A program made the translations under genes and the position numbers. A stretch of DNA of 14,858 bases from Alphaproteobacteria bacterium UBA2964 (GTDB lineage: Bacteria; Pseudomonadota; Alphaproteobacteria; MPNO01; UBA2964), in the NCBI GenBank assembly GCA_002348425.1, contig DEBE01000083.1:1-14858 (forward strand), given 5' to 3'. The notes below the pieces were generated by a model, which saw only the letters and a list, made by a program, of their open reading frames with translations, was not told the origin of the DNA and made no database searches. Every line of letters begins with the position of its first letter. Position 1 is the first letter of the stretch. This document shows, piece by piece, positions 6,965 through 14,858 of the stretch.

Positions 6965-7849
6965 TCATGTTTTTTGGCCTTTGGTGTGTATTATTTGTCT
7001 TCCTATAACACCCGGTTTAACGATAATGCTTTTAGGTAAGCGCATATCGATCAGTCGAACATCACGAGCTAGAATTCTTTGTTTTGAGTTGAGTTCGATC
7101 AGGCGTTTCCATGCCTTATGTGGGTTTTTTTCGGGAAGCTTTATTTTTATTCCCGATTTTAATTTTAAATCCCATCGTCTTTTGCCGATAAGTGTTGCGC
7201 GTGCAATTTTTGCGGCCAATGACGGATTTGTTCCAATAATATTAAGAAGTTTTAAAGCCGAACTAGGTGCTCCATGCCCCGCAACGACCAGAAGGGAACG
7301 AAACCTTCCAACACGCTCTGATATAAATGTCTTTCCTTGAGAATCAACTAAGTATTTTTGTCTTTTTGACTCCCAAAGAGCTATTGGTTTGCGTTCGTTT
7401 ATCCGAATATCAATAGTGCTAGGCCAATTTCTCAGGACTGTTGCATTTTGGATCCACGGGATTTTTACCAGATTTCTATGAATAACTTCCAGTTTAACAC
7501 CCAAAATTGGATCACCCTTTTTTAATCCAATTGCGTCAATGACTTTGTACCTAGGAGTTTTATCCCGTCCTCTAAGGATAATTTTATTAACCCTAAGTCC
7601 TAAAGATGCGGTTTGCTGTATCAATTCATTTTCTAGGGTATCAATACCTTCAGATAAGGCTCCGTTTTTCCATGCCCATAAAGGGCCGCAAATAAGTAGC
7701 AGAATACTTACTAAAATTATTGCAGAATTAGTTGCTGGTCGTGCCCACTTTGGCGCGGGTTTTTTTCGGAAAGAAACCGACGAAATGCTTTTCTTTGCTT
7801 TAGCTCTTCGATTAAAAGTTTTTAATACTAAAGATATTAGTTTCCGCAT
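6965..7849 (-). CDS. ftsQ: Cell division protein FtsQ
   Basis: FtsQ is a bitopic inner-membrane protein that joins FtsA/FtsZ-dependent assembly to the periplasmic FtsB/FtsL complex and so controls septal peptidoglycan synthesis. The 294-residue protein has a basic cytoplasmic tail (about 1-38, many K and R), a single membrane segment at about 42-60 (AIILVSILLLICGPLWAW), then a periplasmic POTRA-type domain from about 84 to 150 and a beta domain beyond it with INERKPIALWE. FtsQ diverges widely in sequence, so the call rests on topology, these motifs and position between ddl and ftsA. The ATG overlaps the end of ddl by 13 bases, and GGAG lies 8 bases upstream within ddl, so translation is probably coupled. 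Confidence 0.94.
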   Translation of the reverse strand: MRKLISLVLKTFNRRAKAKKSISSVSFRKKPAPKWARPATNSAIILVSILLLICGPLWAWKNGALSEGIDTLENELIQQTASLGLRVNKIILRGRDKTPRYKVIDAIGLKKGDPILGVKLEVIHRNLVKIPWIQNATVLRNWPSTIDIRINERKPIALWESKRQKYLVDSQGKTFISERVGRFRSLLVVAGHGAPSSALKLLNIIGTNPSLAAKIARATLIGKRRWDLKLKSGIKIKLPEKNPHKAWKRLIELNSKQRILARDVRLIDMRLPKSIIVKPGVIGRQIIHTKGQKT

Positions 7850-8757
7850 TGGGCATTCTCCACTATCCAGGAAACTAATTCTTCAAAATCTATACCGGCA
7901 TAGGCAGCCTGCTCTGGGACAAGAGATAATGGAGTCATTCCCGGCTGGGTATTGACCTCAAGCATTACTAGGTGACCCGGGTCCGCTTTTGTATCGTCGT
8001 ACCTTAAATCTGCCCTAGTCACCCCTTGGCAACCTAAAACATCATGAGCCTTAAGAGCATAGCTCATAGCATTTTTATAGATTATATTTGGGAGCGCGGC
8101 CGGTATGTGATGAGTGGTTTTACCTTTAGTGTATTTTGCGCCGTAATCGTAAAAACCGTTATCTGTTTTCAACTCGGTAACTCCAAGAGCTCGATCACCC
8201 ATAACGGCAACCGTTAATTCCCGTCCAGGTATATATTCTTCGATCATCACCTGATCTCCTGGCATTCCAATATCTTTCAGGGGCATTGGAACATCTCCAC
8301 TCTTCTGTACAATTTGGACACCAAGACTAGACCCCTCATTCAGTGGCTTAATGACAAAAGGTTGGTCCATTAACTTTTTATTTTTTATGTCATGACGATT
8401 AACCAAGCGGTGTTTGGCACATGGTATTCCAGCATTCCGAAAAAGTTTTTTTGCCATGGGTTTATCCATTGCAAGCGCCGAGGCGAGCACATTTGAATGG
8501 GTATAAGGAATGGAGAGCCATTCGAGTAAACCTTGAATACATCCATCTTCGCCGTAGCGGCCATGCAGAGCGTTGAATACTGCATCGGGAACGAATTTGA
8601 GTGCGTCCATAACTTCTCTTAAGTTTTGTCGTACATCAATTGGTGTTGTTTCATAACCTTTACGTTCTAGGGCTTTAACAACTGATTTCCCAGAAACTAA
8701 AGAAACTTCGCGCTCGGAAGAAATGCCACCCATCAACACTGCTACTCGTTTTTTCAT
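7837..8757 (-). CDS. ddl: D-alanine--D-alanine ligase
   Basis: Ddl is a cytoplasmic ATP-grasp ligase that joins two D-alanines; MurF then adds the dipeptide to the UDP-MurNAc tripeptide. The 306-residue protein has GGISSEREVSL at 10-20 (E15 binds the first D-Ala), HGRYGEDG at 65-72, the ATP-grasp loop FVIKPLNEGSSLGV at 134-147, EEYIPGREL near 173-181, the omega loop FYDYGAKY at 202-209, and the metal-binding EVNTQPGMT at 267-275. The omega-loop tyrosine is conserved, which in this family goes with D-Ala-D-Ala rather than D-Ala-D-lactate synthesis. Length matches the DdlB type. The ATG overlaps the murB TGA as ATGA, with GGAG 8 bases upstream. Confidence 0.98.
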   Translation of the reverse strand: MKKRVAVLMGGISSEREVSLVSGKSVVKALERKGYETTPIDVRQNLREVMDALKFVPDAVFNALHGRYGEDGCIQGLLEWLSIPYTHSNVLASALAMDKPMAKKLFRNAGIPCAKHRLVNRHDIKNKKLMDQPFVIKPLNEGSSLGVQIVQKSGDVPMPLKDIGMPGDQVMIEEYIPGRELTVAVMGDRALGVTELKTDNGFYDYGAKYTKGKTTHHIPAALPNIIYKNAMSYALKAHDVLGCQGVTRADLRYDDTKADPGHLVMLEVNTQPGMTPLSLVPEQAAYAGIDFEELVSWIVENAQCGN

Positions 8758-9689
8758 AGTGTAGTCTCCGGAATTTCTGCGACACCAACACGTTTAATCT
8801 CCCATTCTAATAGGATCCCTAGAGTATCTCTAACACGGCGACGGACCTCACAGCCGAGGCCCTCGATATCAGCAGCGGTCGCCGTTCCTGTATTGATAAG
8901 AAAATTACAATGTTTGGAGGAAACCTGGGCTCCGCCTCTTCTAAGACTACGGCAGCCTGCCGATTCAATCAGTTTCCAAGCTTTTAATCCTTTAGGATTT
9001 TTAAAGGTACTGCCCCCAGTGCGTTCTTTAGTTGGTTGTGCTTCAGCTCGATTATTTTCTATTTCGGCCATTCGAGCCGAAATAATAGATGGTTTCTGGA
9101 ACCTGCCTTTTAATTTGGTGGATAAAAAAATCCAATCATTGGGCACTTTACAGCTACGATAGGTAAATTCGAGGTCCTCTGATGTTAATCTATGAAGATT
9201 CCCTTGTCGGTCGAGTGCTGTAGCTTCCAATAAGATATCTTTTATTTGGTGGTTGTAAGCACCGGCGTTCATACGAATAGCACCGCCAATTGAACCGGGG
9301 ATTCCACTGAGAAATTCTAGTCCTCCAATACCATTATCACGTGCTCTCCGGGCTACTGTTACGTCCATCGCACCCCCGTACGCATTAATTACAGAGTTGT
9401 TGAAAGTAATATTAGAAAATGCCCGCCCAAGTCGGAGGGTGACTCCAGAAATTCCACCATCTCTTACAATCATGTTAGAGCCACTTCCGATTACCGTTAA
9501 GTTTAATTCATTTGGAGAATTTTTGAGAAAACTCTGTAAATCCTCTGTATCTGCTGGTTCAAATAAAACCTCAGCCTTACCGCCCACTCGAAACCAAGTT
9601 AATTGAGATATTGGTGCCCAAGGTGTTAATTTACCTCTCACTTCTGGCAAATCATAAATAATATGGTTTGATTCAAGGCCCATTTTCAT
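8754..9689 (-). CDS. murB: UDP-N-acetylenolpyruvoylglucosamine reductase MurB
   Basis: MurB is a cytoplasmic FAD enzyme that uses NADPH to reduce the enolpyruvyl group and give UDP-MurNAc, the second committed step of peptidoglycan synthesis. The 311-residue protein has the FAD-binding GSGSNMIVRDGG at 68-79, GIPGSIGGAIRMNAGAY at 129-145, the YRSC element at 177-180, the catalytic serine in GGSTFKNP (S227), and a C-terminal LEWEIKRVG whose glutamates (E295 or E297) include the expected catalytic one. The motif pattern fits the shorter type II MurB family. The ATG overlaps the murC stop as ATGA, with GAAGG about 10 bases upstream. A second ATG two codons later is possible but less well placed for coupling. 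Confidence 0.98.
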   Translation of the reverse strand: MKMGLESNHIIYDLPEVRGKLTPWAPISQLTWFRVGGKAEVLFEPADTEDLQSFLKNSPNELNLTVIGSGSNMIVRDGGISGVTLRLGRAFSNITFNNSVINAYGGAMDVTVARRARDNGIGGLEFLSGIPGSIGGAIRMNAGAYNHQIKDILLEATALDRQGNLHRLTSEDLEFTYRSCKVPNDWIFLSTKLKGRFQKPSIISARMAEIENNRAEAQPTKERTGGSTFKNPKGLKAWKLIESAGCRSLRRGGAQVSSKHCNFLINTGTATAADIEGLGCEVRRRVRDTLGILLEWEIKRVGVAEIPETTL

Positions 9690-11125
9690 AAAACCGCGCC
9701 TTCATGAAAATCTGATTGGGAAGAGAGTGTTGTAAGTGATTCTGGCAGATCGTTAGCCCATTTTGTAACGTCACCTGCTCCAAGAAAGATTACTATGTCA
9801 CCGACTCTGGATATTTTATTTATTAATTGAGGAAGTTGTTCAGGGTTTTCCAGCGCTATAACGTTTTGGTGACCGTATGATTTTACCCCTCTTATAAATT
9901 TTTCCTGATTTATTCCCTCTATAGGCCGTTCACCTGCGGGATAGATGTCTGCAATGATTACGATATCTGCATCATTGAAGCAGGTGCAGAAATCTTTAAA
10001 TAACAATTTTAGCCTAGAGAAACGGTGAGGTTGTACTACTGCAATAACTCGGGATTTAGCGCTGATTCGAGCAGCTGCAAGTGCAGAGGCAATCTCGACT
10101 GGGTGATGGCCATAATCATCTACGATTGTTACACCCTCCACTTCACCTGTTATTGTAAAGCGTCGCTTAACACCTGAAAATGAAGATAGACCTTTTCTAA
10201 TTACACTTGTTGGTATTTTCATTTCTTGTGCAACGGCTGTTGCAGCAAGTGAATTTTGGACATTATGTTGCCCTACCATCGGTAAGCTCACATTTTTTAA
10301 TGTTTTTCCCGCCAAAGAGGAACGACCTGAGAAAACAATATCAAATTTCGAATTACCACCTTTGGTAGTAAAATTGACAGCCCTGATATCTGCTCGAGAA
10401 TCAAACCCAAAGGTCACAATCCTACGATCAAAGATTTGTGGTATTAATGCTTGCACCTCCGGGTGGTCGACACACAAAACGGCGAGACCATAAAATGGTA
10501 TATTTGAGACGAAAGTTTTGAAGGCCTCCTTAACCTCTTCGAAGGTTCCGTAGAAATCCATATGTTCAGGGTCAATATTATTTACCACGGCAATAGTTGC
10601 TGGTAATTTTATGAATGTGCCATCTGACTCATCTGCCTCCACTACAATCCAATCCCCTTTGCCCAACCTGGCATTGGTACCATACGCATTTATAATGCCG
10701 CCATTGATTACGGTGGGATCAGCCTTGGCTGTATCTAGGATGGCTGCAATTAGTGAAGTTGTAGTCGTTTTTCCGTGTGTCCCACCGACTGCCACGGACC
10801 ATTTAAGGCGCATTAGTTCGGCTAACATTTCTGCACGGCGAACTATGGGGATTTTTTTTTGCCGAGCGGCAAGCAATTCTGAATTATTTGGCTCTATTGC
10901 AGACGATATTACTACTACCGTGGCTGCCCCGAGATTATCACCGTTTTGTCCGATTGTTATAGGAATGCCAATAGTTTTTAGGCGCGTTACAATATTATTT
11001 TCTTTGATATCACTTCCTTGCACGGAATAGCCTAAATTATGTAAAATTTCGGCAATACCACTCATGCCTATGCCGCCAATTCCGCAAAAATGAATTCGGC
11101 CTATGGATGTCGGTAAGGTTTTCAT
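9686..11125 (-). CDS. murC: UDP-N-acetylmuramate--L-alanine ligase MurC
   Basis: MurC is a cytoplasmic ATP-dependent Mur ligase that adds L-alanine to UDP-MurNAc. The 479-residue protein has an N-terminal Rossmann domain with FCGIGGIGMSG at 13-23 for the UDP-sugar, the ATP loop GGTHGKTTTT at 114-123, the metal-binding EADESDGTF at 163-171, NNIDPEHMDFYG at 182-193, and the C-terminal-domain motif DDYGHHPVEI near 346-355. Length is typical. The ATG overlaps the murG TGA as ATGA, with GGAG 7 bases upstream, and the gene overlaps murB the same way at its other end. All domains are intact. Confidence 0.98.
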   Translation of the reverse strand: MKTLPTSIGRIHFCGIGGIGMSGIAEILHNLGYSVQGSDIKENNIVTRLKTIGIPITIGQNGDNLGAATVVVISSAIEPNNSELLAARQKKIPIVRRAEMLAELMRLKWSVAVGGTHGKTTTTSLIAAILDTAKADPTVINGGIINAYGTNARLGKGDWIVVEADESDGTFIKLPATIAVVNNIDPEHMDFYGTFEEVKEAFKTFVSNIPFYGLAVLCVDHPEVQALIPQIFDRRIVTFGFDSRADIRAVNFTTKGGNSKFDIVFSGRSSLAGKTLKNVSLPMVGQHNVQNSLAATAVAQEMKIPTSVIRKGLSSFSGVKRRFTITGEVEGVTIVDDYGHHPVEIASALAAARISAKSRVIAVVQPHRFSRLKLLFKDFCTCFNDADIVIIADIYPAGERPIEGINQEKFIRGVKSYGHQNVIALENPEQLPQLINKISRVGDIVIFLGAGDVTKWANDLPESLTTLSSQSDFHEGAVL

Positions 11126-12252
11126 GTTACCGCTCCACCATTAGTCTGCTGGTGAATGGTATTTTCTAAAATGTCAGCAAGGGTTTCGGCGGCGTTAAAT
11201 TTGTATAAATCTTGTATATTGTCTGCTGCGTCATTTAAAAGAGATGGATTTTCTATTAATTGTTGAATTTTTAATTTTACTCTTTCAATAGTGAATTTAT
11301 CTTCTGACATACACCAACCAGCGCTTGAAGAGGTAATCGCAACTGCATTTGCAGTTTGATGATCATCGGTGGCGTGCGGGTAGGGTACGAGGATTGCCGG
11401 CCTTTTAGCTGCTATCAGTTCTGAAATCGTTGAAGCGCCAGCCCTAGAAATTACGAGGCTCGCGGCCGATAGTCTATCAGGTATATCATTAAAATATGGT
11501 CGCAAGTCACTTTGAATGTTGGCTGTTTTATATATGGATTTTACAACATTTATATCACCCGGGTTGCATTGTTGTGTGACAATCACGCGGGATCTTTTAT
11601 TTTTGGGGAGGGCCGCGATGGCTGAAGGCACAATTTTAGTAAGAATCTGAGCGCCCTGACTGCCTCCAAATACTAGGACGTTTAACTTACCTTTGGAGTC
11701 CAAAGCGGTATATACTTTATCTCTTATCTCAGAAATTTCTTCCCTAACCGGGTTGCCAGTTTGAATAACTTTAGAAATTGCCTTTGGACTTATGCCCTTA
11801 ACTTGATCATATGAAACAGCAATTTTTTTCACGGTGGGCGCAAGAAAACGATTTGCTCGTCCCATTATAGCGTTTTGCTCATGGATAATCGTTGGCAATC
11901 CAATTTGTGCTGCTGCACACATTGTGGGTACGGATGGGTAGCCACCAAACCCTATTACAGCGCCAGCTTGTATTTCTTTTAGGATTGACCGGGCCTGAAA
12001 AAAACCTGCTCCCAAAAGCCCAAGTCCAATCAATTTTCGTAATAAACCCCCGCTAGGGCTTGAGGCCTTTATATAGTGTATATCAGTGTTTAAATCGTAT
12101 TGACTAAATAAATCGCCTCGATCGTCAGTAATTATCGCTATGTTCTTCGTTCTTTTGATAAGCGCTCTTGCTAAAGATATGGCAGGATATATATGACCAC
12201 CTGTACCACCAGCGGCAAGAATGATAGGTCGGCTTTCTTCGAGAAAACTCAT
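11122..12252 (-). CDS. murG: Lipid II synthase MurG
   Basis: MurG is a GT-B glycosyltransferase on the inner face of the cytoplasmic membrane that transfers GlcNAc from UDP-GlcNAc to lipid I, making lipid II. The 376-residue protein has the glycine loop GGTGGH at 15-20, GFGGYPS at 101-107, HEQNA at 124-128, the second loop GGSQG at 196-200 and the UDP-GlcNAc site SRAGASTISEL at 269-279, followed by DDHQ at 296-299. The frame is open for 19 more codons upstream, but those lie wholly within ftsW. The ATG at 12250-12252 overlaps the ftsW stop as ATGA, has GAGG 7 bases upstream, and puts the first glycine loop at the usual distance from the N terminus. Confidence 0.97.
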   Translation of the reverse strand: MSFLEESRPIILAAGGTGGHIYPAISLARALIKRTKNIAIITDDRGDLFSQYDLNTDIHYIKASSPSGGLLRKLIGLGLLGAGFFQARSILKEIQAGAVIGFGGYPSVPTMCAAAQIGLPTIIHEQNAIMGRANRFLAPTVKKIAVSYDQVKGISPKAISKVIQTGNPVREEISEIRDKVYTALDSKGKLNVLVFGGSQGAQILTKIVPSAIAALPKNKRSRVIVTQQCNPGDINVVKSIYKTANIQSDLRPYFNDIPDRLSAASLVISRAGASTISELIAAKRPAILVPYPHATDDHQTANAVAITSSSAGWCMSEDKFTIERVKLKIQQLIENPSLLNDAADNIQDLYKFNAAETLADILENTIHQQTNGGAVT

Positions 12253-13373
12253 AAATTTGCCTCTTGTCCGATCCGACGACGTGTTAGTGATAAAACCATA
12301 CCCATACAAAGCGCGACGGAAACTAGCGAAGATCCTCCATAGCTAATAAAAGGCAGTGTCATACCTTTTGTTGGCATTAAATGAAGGGTAGATGCCATAT
12401 TAATGAGAGCTTGAAGCCCAAATTGAACAAGCAATCCCGTGACGGATAACAGGATAAAAAAATTGGTTTCTTTGATGATGCGTGAAAAACCCCGTAAGAC
12501 AATAAAGGCAAACAAACCTACTACCAAGAGGCATGTAATCATCCCAAATTCTTCAGCGGCCACTGCAAAAATAAAGTCAGTATGAGCATCCGGTAACATG
12601 GTTTTTACAGATCCTTCACCAGGCCCCCGACCGAGCACACCACCCTTCATAAATGCTTCCATTGATCTCATGACCTGATAGCTATCACCAGAAGTTGGGT
12701 CGATGAATCGATCAACCCTGCTAGCTACATGGGGGAGGAGAAAATATGCAGATACGGATCCGGCAATACCCAATGCTATAAAGCCTGCAACCCATAATAA
12801 AGGCAATCCAGCTAAAAAGAACTGAGTGAACCAAACAGCTGATACAACTACAGTCATCCCGAAATCAGGTTGTAATAGAAGTAAACACACTACTAGTCCG
12901 TACAGAACTATCGCTGAGGTTTGGCCAATAGCTCTCCCGTTCTCACTTTTCATCGCGAAAAGCCATGCGGTAACGACGGCGAATGCAGGTTTGATAAATT
13001 CAGATGGTTGTAGCGACCATCCTAAGATATTAATCCAACGCTTAGCTCCCTTACTTTCAAAACCAAAGAAGCAAGTGGTAATCAATAGTCCGAAGCTGAT
13101 GAAGAATATAACAATTGCAACTCGCAGAGTACCTTGAGGAGCCATCAGAGATGCACCAATTAAAAATAGCAAGGCTATTGGCATAAAAAAAAGTTGCTTT
13201 TGAACAAAATGATAGGAATCAAATCCTAAATTATCGGCAACGGGAGGGCTGGCGGCCATAGTCATAATAACACCAAAACCGATAAGTAGGGCAATTGCGG
13301 CCAGGGTCCAATGGTCAATTGTCCACCACCATTTTCCTAGTAACGATGTATCGGTGCGTGTGAAAGCCGTCAT
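12249..13373 (-). CDS. ftsW: Septal peptidoglycan polymerase FtsW
   Basis: FtsW is a SEDS-family inner-membrane glycosyltransferase that polymerises lipid II at the septum with its partner transpeptidase FtsI. The 374-residue protein is strongly hydrophobic with about ten membrane segments. It has GAKRWI at about 109-114, QPSEFIKP at about 122-129, the extracytoplasmic loop GRGPGEGSVK with DAHTDF (putative catalytic D266), and FISYGGSS at 342-349. The murD-ftsW-murG position separates it from its paralogue RodA. I take the ATG at 13371-13373, which overlaps the murD TGA as ATGA and has GGGAG 8 bases upstream. A GTG three codons earlier is also in frame but has no such support. Confidence 0.97.
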   Translation of the reverse strand: MTAFTRTDTSLLGKWWWTIDHWTLAAIALLIGFGVIMTMAASPPVADNLGFDSYHFVQKQLFFMPIALLFLIGASLMAPQGTLRVAIVIFFISFGLLITTCFFGFESKGAKRWINILGWSLQPSEFIKPAFAVVTAWLFAMKSENGRAIGQTSAIVLYGLVVCLLLLQPDFGMTVVVSAVWFTQFFLAGLPLLWVAGFIALGIAGSVSAYFLLPHVASRVDRFIDPTSGDSYQVMRSMEAFMKGGVLGRGPGEGSVKTMLPDAHTDFIFAVAAEEFGMITCLLVVGLFAFIVLRGFSRIIKETNFFILLSVTGLLVQFGLQALINMASTLHLMPTKGMTLPFISYGGSSLVSVALCMGMVLSLTRRRIGQEANL

Positions 13374-14752
13374 TCGACACACTCCCGGAATGATGTGATA
13401 AATTGTCGGAAAGCATTTCCTCTCGCTTCATAGTTTTCCCATTGGTCAAATGATGCACAGGCAGGTGAAAGTAAAACCGTTGGGCTTAGATTTTTGCAGA
13501 CTAATGCTGCATTATAGGCTTCTCTGACCGCTGTTCTGAGATTGCCACAAAGTGTAGTTTTTACTTTATTATTTATAAGTTTTTCAAACTCTTCGGAGGA
13601 TTCTCCAATCAGAAAGACGTGATGTATGTTTGAGAGACAATCCGCCAATCTATTGCAGTCTAGGCCCTTTGAGCGGCCACCGGCGATCCAAAATATATTT
13701 TTATAGCAAGCTAAAGCGCGCTCTGATGCTTCGAGGTTAGTTGCCTTACTATCATTAACAAACGTAATACCGTTTAACGAGTCGACCCGTTCCATTCGAT
13801 GGGGCAACCCATGAAAATTCATGATTGATTCAGCTATGATTTCTCTATCAATTTCCAAGGCATATCCAATAGCCGCCGCCGCTAAAGCATTTTGCCAATT
13901 ATGGATACCCAGTAGGTTTTTCGCTTTTCTTAAGTCACAGATAACCAGGCCACTCATGTCATAGATTTTTTCATCTGTCACATAAAATCCATCCTCAAGT
14001 TTTTCAGATGTTGAAATAGGGTAACTTTGCCAAAAGGGATTAATTGAAATTTCATTATGTAAGGACCGGCCAAATTCGTCATCTATGCCTATGATAGCTA
14101 TCTGAGGTTTTTTCGAGTTTTGGCACTGTCTAAATATTTGGCTTTTCGCTTTAAAATAATTTTTGATATTCCCGTGCCTATCTAGGTGATCAGAACTTAA
14201 ATTTAGAAAGGCAGCTATGTCGAAGGATGCGTTTTTGGTTAGGTCCAGTTGATAAGAAGAAACCTCTAGAACGATAATTTCACCATCAACTGGTTCTCGA
14301 AGACTAAGTGCCGGCGGACCTAGGTTACCCCCAATTTGTCGTTTTATGCCGGCTTTCTCTAACATGTGACCGACAAGTGCGGTCGTGGTTGATTTGCCAT
14401 TTGTTCCCGTGATGCCAATAAATTTTGTTTCAGGAAGTGTTTCAATCAAAAGTTCCACATCCCCAATTATTTGTGTTTTTGCTAATAGCGCTTTTTTCGC
14501 AATGGTGTGGGGTTGGTGGGTAAACGGAACCCCCGGAGCCAGAACCAATGCATCAAAGTTGTCAAAGTCGCTAATGTACAGATCTTCTAATATAATATTT
14601 TGTTGTTTTGCTTTTTTTCTCTGAATAGGGTCGTCATCCCATGCTGAAATTTTGTTTCCGCTAGCCGATAGAGCGCGGGCGGTTATAAGGCCGGATGTAC
14701 CAAGACCAAATAAAGCGATTTTCTGGTCGCGCCGGGTCTTTATTTTAATCAC
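13370..14752 (-). CDS. murD: UDP-N-acetylmuramoyl-L-alanine--D-glutamate ligase MurD, GTG start
   Basis: MurD is a cytoplasmic Mur ligase that adds D-glutamate to UDP-MurNAc-L-Ala using ATP. The 460-residue protein has an N-terminal Rossmann domain (FGLGTSG at 15-21), the ATP loop GITGTNGKSTTT at 113-124, GGNLG at 141-145, EVSSYQLD at 163-170, LSSDHLDRHG at 185-194, the lysine expected to be carbamylated at K203 in FKAKSQIF, HGLPHRME near 314-321, NDSKATN at 333-339, and SPACASFDQWENYEARG at 429-445. The start is GTG: TAA lies directly before it in frame, no ATG comes before conserved sequence, and GAGGG is 4 bases upstream. The gene begins 7 bases after mraY and overlaps ftsW by ATGA. Confidence 0.98.
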   Translation of the reverse strand: MIKIKTRRDQKIALFGLGTSGLITARALSASGNKISAWDDDPIQRKKAKQQNIILEDLYISDFDNFDALVLAPGVPFTHQPHTIAKKALLAKTQIIGDVELLIETLPETKFIGITGTNGKSTTTALVGHMLEKAGIKRQIGGNLGPPALSLREPVDGEIIVLEVSSYQLDLTKNASFDIAAFLNLSSDHLDRHGNIKNYFKAKSQIFRQCQNSKKPQIAIIGIDDEFGRSLHNEISINPFWQSYPISTSEKLEDGFYVTDEKIYDMSGLVICDLRKAKNLLGIHNWQNALAAAAIGYALEIDREIIAESIMNFHGLPHRMERVDSLNGITFVNDSKATNLEASERALACYKNIFWIAGGRSKGLDCNRLADCLSNIHHVFLIGESSEEFEKLINNKVKTTLCGNLRTAVREAYNAALVCKNLSPTVLLSPACASFDQWENYEARGNAFRQFITSFRECVE

Positions 14753-14759
14753 TTAACCC

Positions 14760-14858
14760 TCATCGTAGCTTCAACGTTGAAAGACCAATCAATGCAAGTA
14801 CCATTGCAATAATCCAAAACCGAATGACTATAGTCGGTTCCTTCCAGCCTTTTTTTTC
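14760..14858 (-). CDS. mraY: Phospho-MurNAc-pentapeptide transferase MraY, C-terminal 32 residues only
   Basis: MraY is the inner-membrane enzyme that moves phospho-MurNAc-pentapeptide from UDP to undecaprenyl phosphate, giving lipid I. Only the last 32 codons before a TGA at 14760-14762 lie in the window, and the 5' end is beyond it. They read [14 protein letters not shown] and then a hydrophobic helix ending GLSTLKLR. This matches the conserved end of MraY: a K/R-G-W-x-E-P segment, a VxRFWII element and the last membrane helix finishing in a short basic tail. Its place directly before murD is the standard dcw position. The stretch is too short for the ORF threshold, but the pattern is distinctive. 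Confidence 0.92.
   Translation of the reverse strand, partial: EKKGWKEPTIVIRFWIIAMVLALIGLSTLKLR

Noticed and set aside
12253..12309. Upstream extension of murG by 19 codons
   Set aside because: Lies wholly within ftsW; the ATGA junction and the GAGG site at 12252 give a better start and the normal family N terminus.

Overview
The window is a single minus-strand gene array: the 3' two thirds of an alphaproteobacterial division and cell wall (dcw) cluster, followed by lpxC, bamD and recN. In the direction of transcription (high to low coordinates) the order is mraY (3' end only), murD, ftsW, murG, murC, murB, ddl, ftsQ, ftsA, ftsZ, lpxC, bamD, recN (3' end cut off). I find no convincing gene on the plus strand, no RNA gene, no mobile element, no CRISPR array and no sign of recent transfer.

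The organism is a Gram-negative bacterium, because lipid A synthesis (LpxC) and outer-membrane protein assembly (BamD) are encoded here. It is most likely an alphaproteobacterium. The order ftsZ-lpxC-bamD-recN is typical of that class, and so is the FtsZ C-terminal peptide ending [10 protein letters not shown] on a very long linker. The DNA leans AT-rich with frequent A/T runs, so it is not one of the high-GC members. I cannot name a genus.

Layout: from 14858 down to 6965 the genes are packed almost without gaps. A 7-base gap separates mraY and murD, then come five consecutive 4-base ATGA stop/start overlaps (murD/ftsW, ftsW/murG, murG/murC, murC/murB, murB/ddl) and a 13-base ddl/ftsQ overlap. 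From ftsQ onward the spacing opens: 42 bases before ftsA, 100 before ftsZ, 170 before lpxC, 173 before bamD and 6 before recN. These looser spacers are where internal promoters or processing sites would sit. They hold a near-palindrome upstream of ftsZ and two small hairpins downstream of ftsZ, but no textbook sigma70 promoter or intrinsic terminator.

Function: MurC and MurD add the first two amino acids to UDP-MurNAc, which MurB makes from its enolpyruvyl precursor. Ddl makes D-Ala-D-Ala. MraY and MurG build lipid I and lipid II, and FtsW polymerises lipid II at the septum. FtsZ, FtsA and FtsQ form and anchor the divisome. LpxC commits precursor to lipid A, BamD belongs to the beta-barrel assembly machine, and RecN acts in double-strand break repair.

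This is a conserved housekeeping region and I see no undescribed system in it. The points worth a second look are modest: four forced non-ATG starts (ftsA and bamD TTG, murD and lpxC GTG), a roughly 285-residue FtsZ linker carrying an internal conserved-looking motif, the run of ATGA junctions, and structured spacers around ftsZ.
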